DNA of 64,000 nucleotides from Bathymodiolus brooksi (lineage: Eukaryota; Mollusca; Bivalvia; Mytilida; Modiolidae): NCBI GenBank assembly GCA_963680875.1, contig OY804589.1, positions 32,838,962 to 32,902,961 of the forward strand, in the 5' to 3' direction. This document shows, one piece after another, positions 61,414-64,000 of the stretch. The notes under the pieces are model-generated. The model had not been told where the DNA came from. It saw nothing but the letters and a program-made list of their open reading frames with translations, and searched no databases. The translations under genes and the position numbers were made by a program. Each line of letters opens with the position of its first letter. Position 1 is the stretch's first letter.

Positions 61414-62605
61414 ATGCATTATATATATTTCATGAATATAATTGTCCAACATGATTTCTTTCACTGCTTGTGAAAGACATTTTTAGTGATGTTTCACTTA
61501 AATAACAATAAAAATAAAGATAAATATATTTTAGATTGTAAGTGACAAACCAAAAAATAATTATTTATGAAATATTAAAAGACAAAATTAAATGTATACT
61601 AATATAATGATCACGGAAGTAGGTTTTCTATATAGATAGATATATAATTACTCAATATATATTAAAACGATTTCTAATTTTATTTAACGTATTGACGTAT
61701 TGACACTCCCAACCAATCAAAATGGAGTTTCATCATTTTAAATTAGATATTAACATACAGTTTGAATTTAAAATAATAAATTTATCGTTTTTATTTTTGA
61801 ATAAATTTGACGAATTAAGTGTTGTGTCATGCACAACCAATCATGGATTCGTAATTATTTTCTCACAGTAATCAATAGATCAGCTTCCACAATTTATACA
61901 AAATCTGTTAATTTCATACCATTTCAAGCTTTTTAAGCAAAACATGAGCGTTGATTGATAATAATTTTCACATTTTTATTTTTCTTAATGGTTCTTGAGA
62001 TTTTATCGATAATTGAAAGTTTTTAAAACCCATGAAGTTTAAGTTGTCATGACCAACATTAATTAAAAATAATTACAATCAAAGATTGTCATATTTTCTG
62101 AGTGACATACACCAATGCCCATAGCTTCAATATAAAGATATGAAAAACAAATACCACTCAGTCAGAAAGGTCAAAATCTAACCAAAAAATCGTAAAAATA
62201 GAATCAAAATTGATGCACTTAGTATTTACCATTGCATATGACCGCTGACTTTTCGGCTTGATACCAGTTTTATTGGCCCAAGCCTCCCACCTTTTAGTGG
62301 AACGATCTTACAAGTGTTTCCCACATGTGAATAAAATGCCAAGCTTTATATATAACTGGGTGAGCAGCTGTGTTGTATAAAAAAGTCAGTCTTAAATCTT
62401 GAAATTTACACATATTATAAGATAGTACACAAGGCCATCGAGAGACATACATTTTTATAATAGGGAAATTATGATTGACAATGCCATCTTTCGTCATCTG
62501 GACGGAAGTAAGTGAGTGAAGGTAGATGTTGCTTCACTCGGACACATTATTCTGATTCCGAGCCAATGAAAACGTAGATATCAAACCATAATTTGTTATT
62601 ACTCC
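61414..62605. other. AT-rich segment with one R3 copy
   Basis: No gene is supported. The R3 copy is at 62168-62290 (CAAAATTGATGCACTTAG, ATATGACCGCTGACTTTTC, CCAGTTTTATTGGCCCAAG). Confidence 0.5.
62168..62290 (+). repeat. R3 dispersed repeat, copy 3
   Basis: Diverged copy of the repeat at 43025 and 47536, with the same order of words. Confidence 0.5.
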
Positions 62606-62609
62606 TTAA

Positions 62610-63427
62610 CCCTTTGACTGTTCTAGGGACATATAGAAATAGAAATAAGTTTAATAACCAAATCAGGGCCCCAGGAGGGCATATACAAATAACAATTATG
62701 ATTGATACACAACAACAATACATCAAACTAAATATTCGCGGTGAAATATCAATAATTGTGGTGCAGGCACACTCGGGCAGGAAAAGAGATATATGCACAT
62801 AAACGTATGTCCCTTGTTGGTAGACTGCGCTAGGGACATATATATCTACATGTCCCTTGAAAAAGAAATTTACTTTTATTTTTATTTTCTTTAAGAATAA
62901 GTTACTCAAATACATTATAATTAGATTACACAATTTGAAGTCAGATACAGATATTGCACATATAGAACCACTTTAAAATTAAAAACAAACGGTAAATATT
63001 ACCTCACACGACGCTTATTTATAAATACATGAAATACTATACAATTATAGTCTTTTGTTGAGGTCAATATGAGTGTTTATGGACCTTAAAATCGATATTC
63101 ACCGAAGCCTTTAGGCTGAGGTGAATATTGATTTCAAAGGTTCATAAAAACTTGTATTGACCGGTACAAAAGACTGTAATTGTTTTATTACATTAAAATG
63201 AAAAGTGGAAGTGAAACCAAGTCAATATGAAATTAATCACTTCATTATGACGTCATACATAATGCAATGGAAAGTGAAAGTGAAAGCGAGTCAATACGAG
63301 TTTTAATCAAACAATATCAAATTTTACGGAATGTCAGGTGACAGCATGATAGCCAATAAAATTGTTTAAATAAAATCATTATGTAATAAATATACATATA
63401 AATACATGAAACGTCGCAGTCAAAGGG
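62610..63427. mobile_element. piggyBac-like non-autonomous element, 818 bp
   Basis: The ends are a perfect 11-bp inverted repeat, CCCTTTGACTG at 62610-62620 and CAGTCAAAGGG at 63417-63427. It is flanked by TTAA at 62606-62609 and 63428-63431. TTAA target duplications and CCCTTT-style tips are hallmarks of piggyBac elements. There is no transposase: the 128-codon minus-strand frame inside has no transposase motif. AGGGACATATA words occur in direct and inverted form near 62625 and 62832. A 143-bp palindrome lies inside. Confidence 0.78.
63041..63183. repeat. 143-bp near-perfect palindrome
   Basis: Left words ATAGTCTTTTGTTGAGGTCA and ATCGATATTCACC are mirrored on the right by GGTGAATATTGATTT and TGACCGGTACAAAAGACTG. 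The centre is AGCCTTTAGGCT. A transcript would fold into a hairpin of about 70 bp. Confidence 0.85.
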
Positions 63428-63431
63428 TTAA

Positions 63432-63625
63432 TATGGTAGATCGTGGGTTCGAGCCCCTGTTGGGTCAAAGCAAAAACTATAAAATTGGTAGTTGCTGTAT
63501 CTCCGCTAAGCACACACCATGGGGGAGCAAGGTCAAAGATTGGTTGGCTCGGAATTAGGATAATTTGTTGAAGTGGAGCAACATTTCTACCAACTAGACG
63601 TGTTGGTCTGGTACACCATCTTTTT
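63432..63625 (+). mobile_element. SINE family B, copy with partial head
   Basis: The B-box GGGTTCGAGCCCC at about 63440 is followed by GGTCAAAGATTGGTTGGCTC, AGTGGAGCAACATTTCTACC and GTGTTGGTCTGGTACACC. This parallels the copy at 44122. The 5' half of the tRNA-like head is cut off where the TTAA of the neighbouring piggyBac-like element begins. Confidence 0.65.
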
Positions 63626-63634
63626 ATCGAAATA

Positions 63635-63817
63635 CAGTAAGACCTGCCCATGCGGTGACCTCTATTAAGCAGTCACCTGTATTAAGAGGTCACATTTTTA
63701 TAGTCCTGTCATAGATAACTTCATATGAATTGAACCTCTTTTAAGAGGTCACCTGTCTTATAAGGCCACTTTTTCTTTGTCCCAAAGGTGACCTCTTAAG
63801 TAATACAGGTTGGTCTG
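63635..63817. mobile_element. pogo/Tigger-like MITE, 183 bp
   Basis: The left tip CAGTAAGACCTG and the right tip CAGGTTGGTCTG form imperfect inverted repeats (8 of 12 match), flanked by TA on both sides. The interior has repeated GTGACCTCT/AGAGGTCAC words in both orientations. CAGTNNAACCT-style tips with TA duplication fit pogo/Tigger-type elements. Confidence 0.6.
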
Positions 63818-63830
63818 TATAGGTTTTGTT

Positions 63831-64000
63831 TGGTTTATGGTGTTTAACGCCTCTTTCAACAATATTTCAGTTATATCGTGGCGGTTGGTTTTATTGGTGT
63901 AGGAAACCGGAATACCCGGAGAAAACCACAGACCTGTAGCAAGTCATTGACAAACTTTATCATATAATGTTTTATCGAGTAGACGGGGTTCGAATTCACA
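63831..64000 (-). mobile_element. SINE type 1, cut by the window end
   Basis: The minus-strand 3' domain and middle part are present (GTTTAACGCCTCTTTCAAC, TTTTATTGGTGTAGGAAACC, AAACTTTATCATATAATG). The B-box (GGGTTCGAATTC) is just reached. The head lies beyond the window. Confidence 0.78.

Noticed and set aside
62547..62933. A 128-codon minus-strand hydrophobic protein.
   Set aside because: It crosses the end of the piggyBac-like element and its inverted repeat, shows no known domain, and reads as AT-rich chance coding.

Overview
This window reads as a nuclear genome segment of an invertebrate animal, most likely a mollusc and probably a bivalve. The grounds are a split gene with consensus GT/AG introns, AT-rich intergenic DNA, tRNA-derived SINEs whose 3' domain I associate with molluscan genomes, and non-autonomous elements with tandem ~165-bp cores. 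The species cannot be named from the sequence alone.

Left part (1-39874): one uninterrupted satellite array of a 44-bp unit, about 900 copies, all in one orientation, entering from beyond the left edge and ending inside a unit at about 39874. It has nested higher-order structure: two adjacent 5,044-bp copies, two adjacent 3,246-bp copies, a ~4.8-kb block repeated 19,256 bp away, a ~4.6-4.7-kb duplication and a 920-bp sub-period. A more diverged right edge (36.26-39.87 kb) has its own shorter duplications. No transposon insertion is visible in it. Every short open frame in the array is a by-product of reading a 44-bp unit in three frames.

Right part (39875-64000): seven phase-compatible exons on the minus strand (58721 down to 43459) encode the prodomain and the first half of the catalytic domain of a reprolysin-type (ADAM/ADAMTS-like, M12B) metalloprotease. 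The signal-peptide exon would lie right of the window or is unseen. The exon with the zinc-binding site should lie left of 43459, but no such exon is found before the array. The simplest reading is that the satellite sits in an intron of this gene. On the gene's sense strand most satellite units carry a strong splice-donor-like word.

The introns and flanks are packed with mobile DNA. There is a 5'-truncated jockey/CR1-like LINE with one in-frame stop and a fragment of a YIDD-type (possibly Penelope-like) reverse transcriptase with its 3' region. More than ten SINE copies share one 3' domain behind at least two different tRNA-like heads, and a second, separate SINE family has a tRNA-Pro-like head. 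Two structurally parallel elements of 2.1 and 1.6 kb have 5' and 3' hairpins and ~165-bp tandem cores. Other elements are a piggyBac-like 818-bp element with TTAA duplications, two long-inverted-repeat MITEs, a pogo/Tigger-like MITE and three unclassified dispersed families (called R1, R2 and R3 here).
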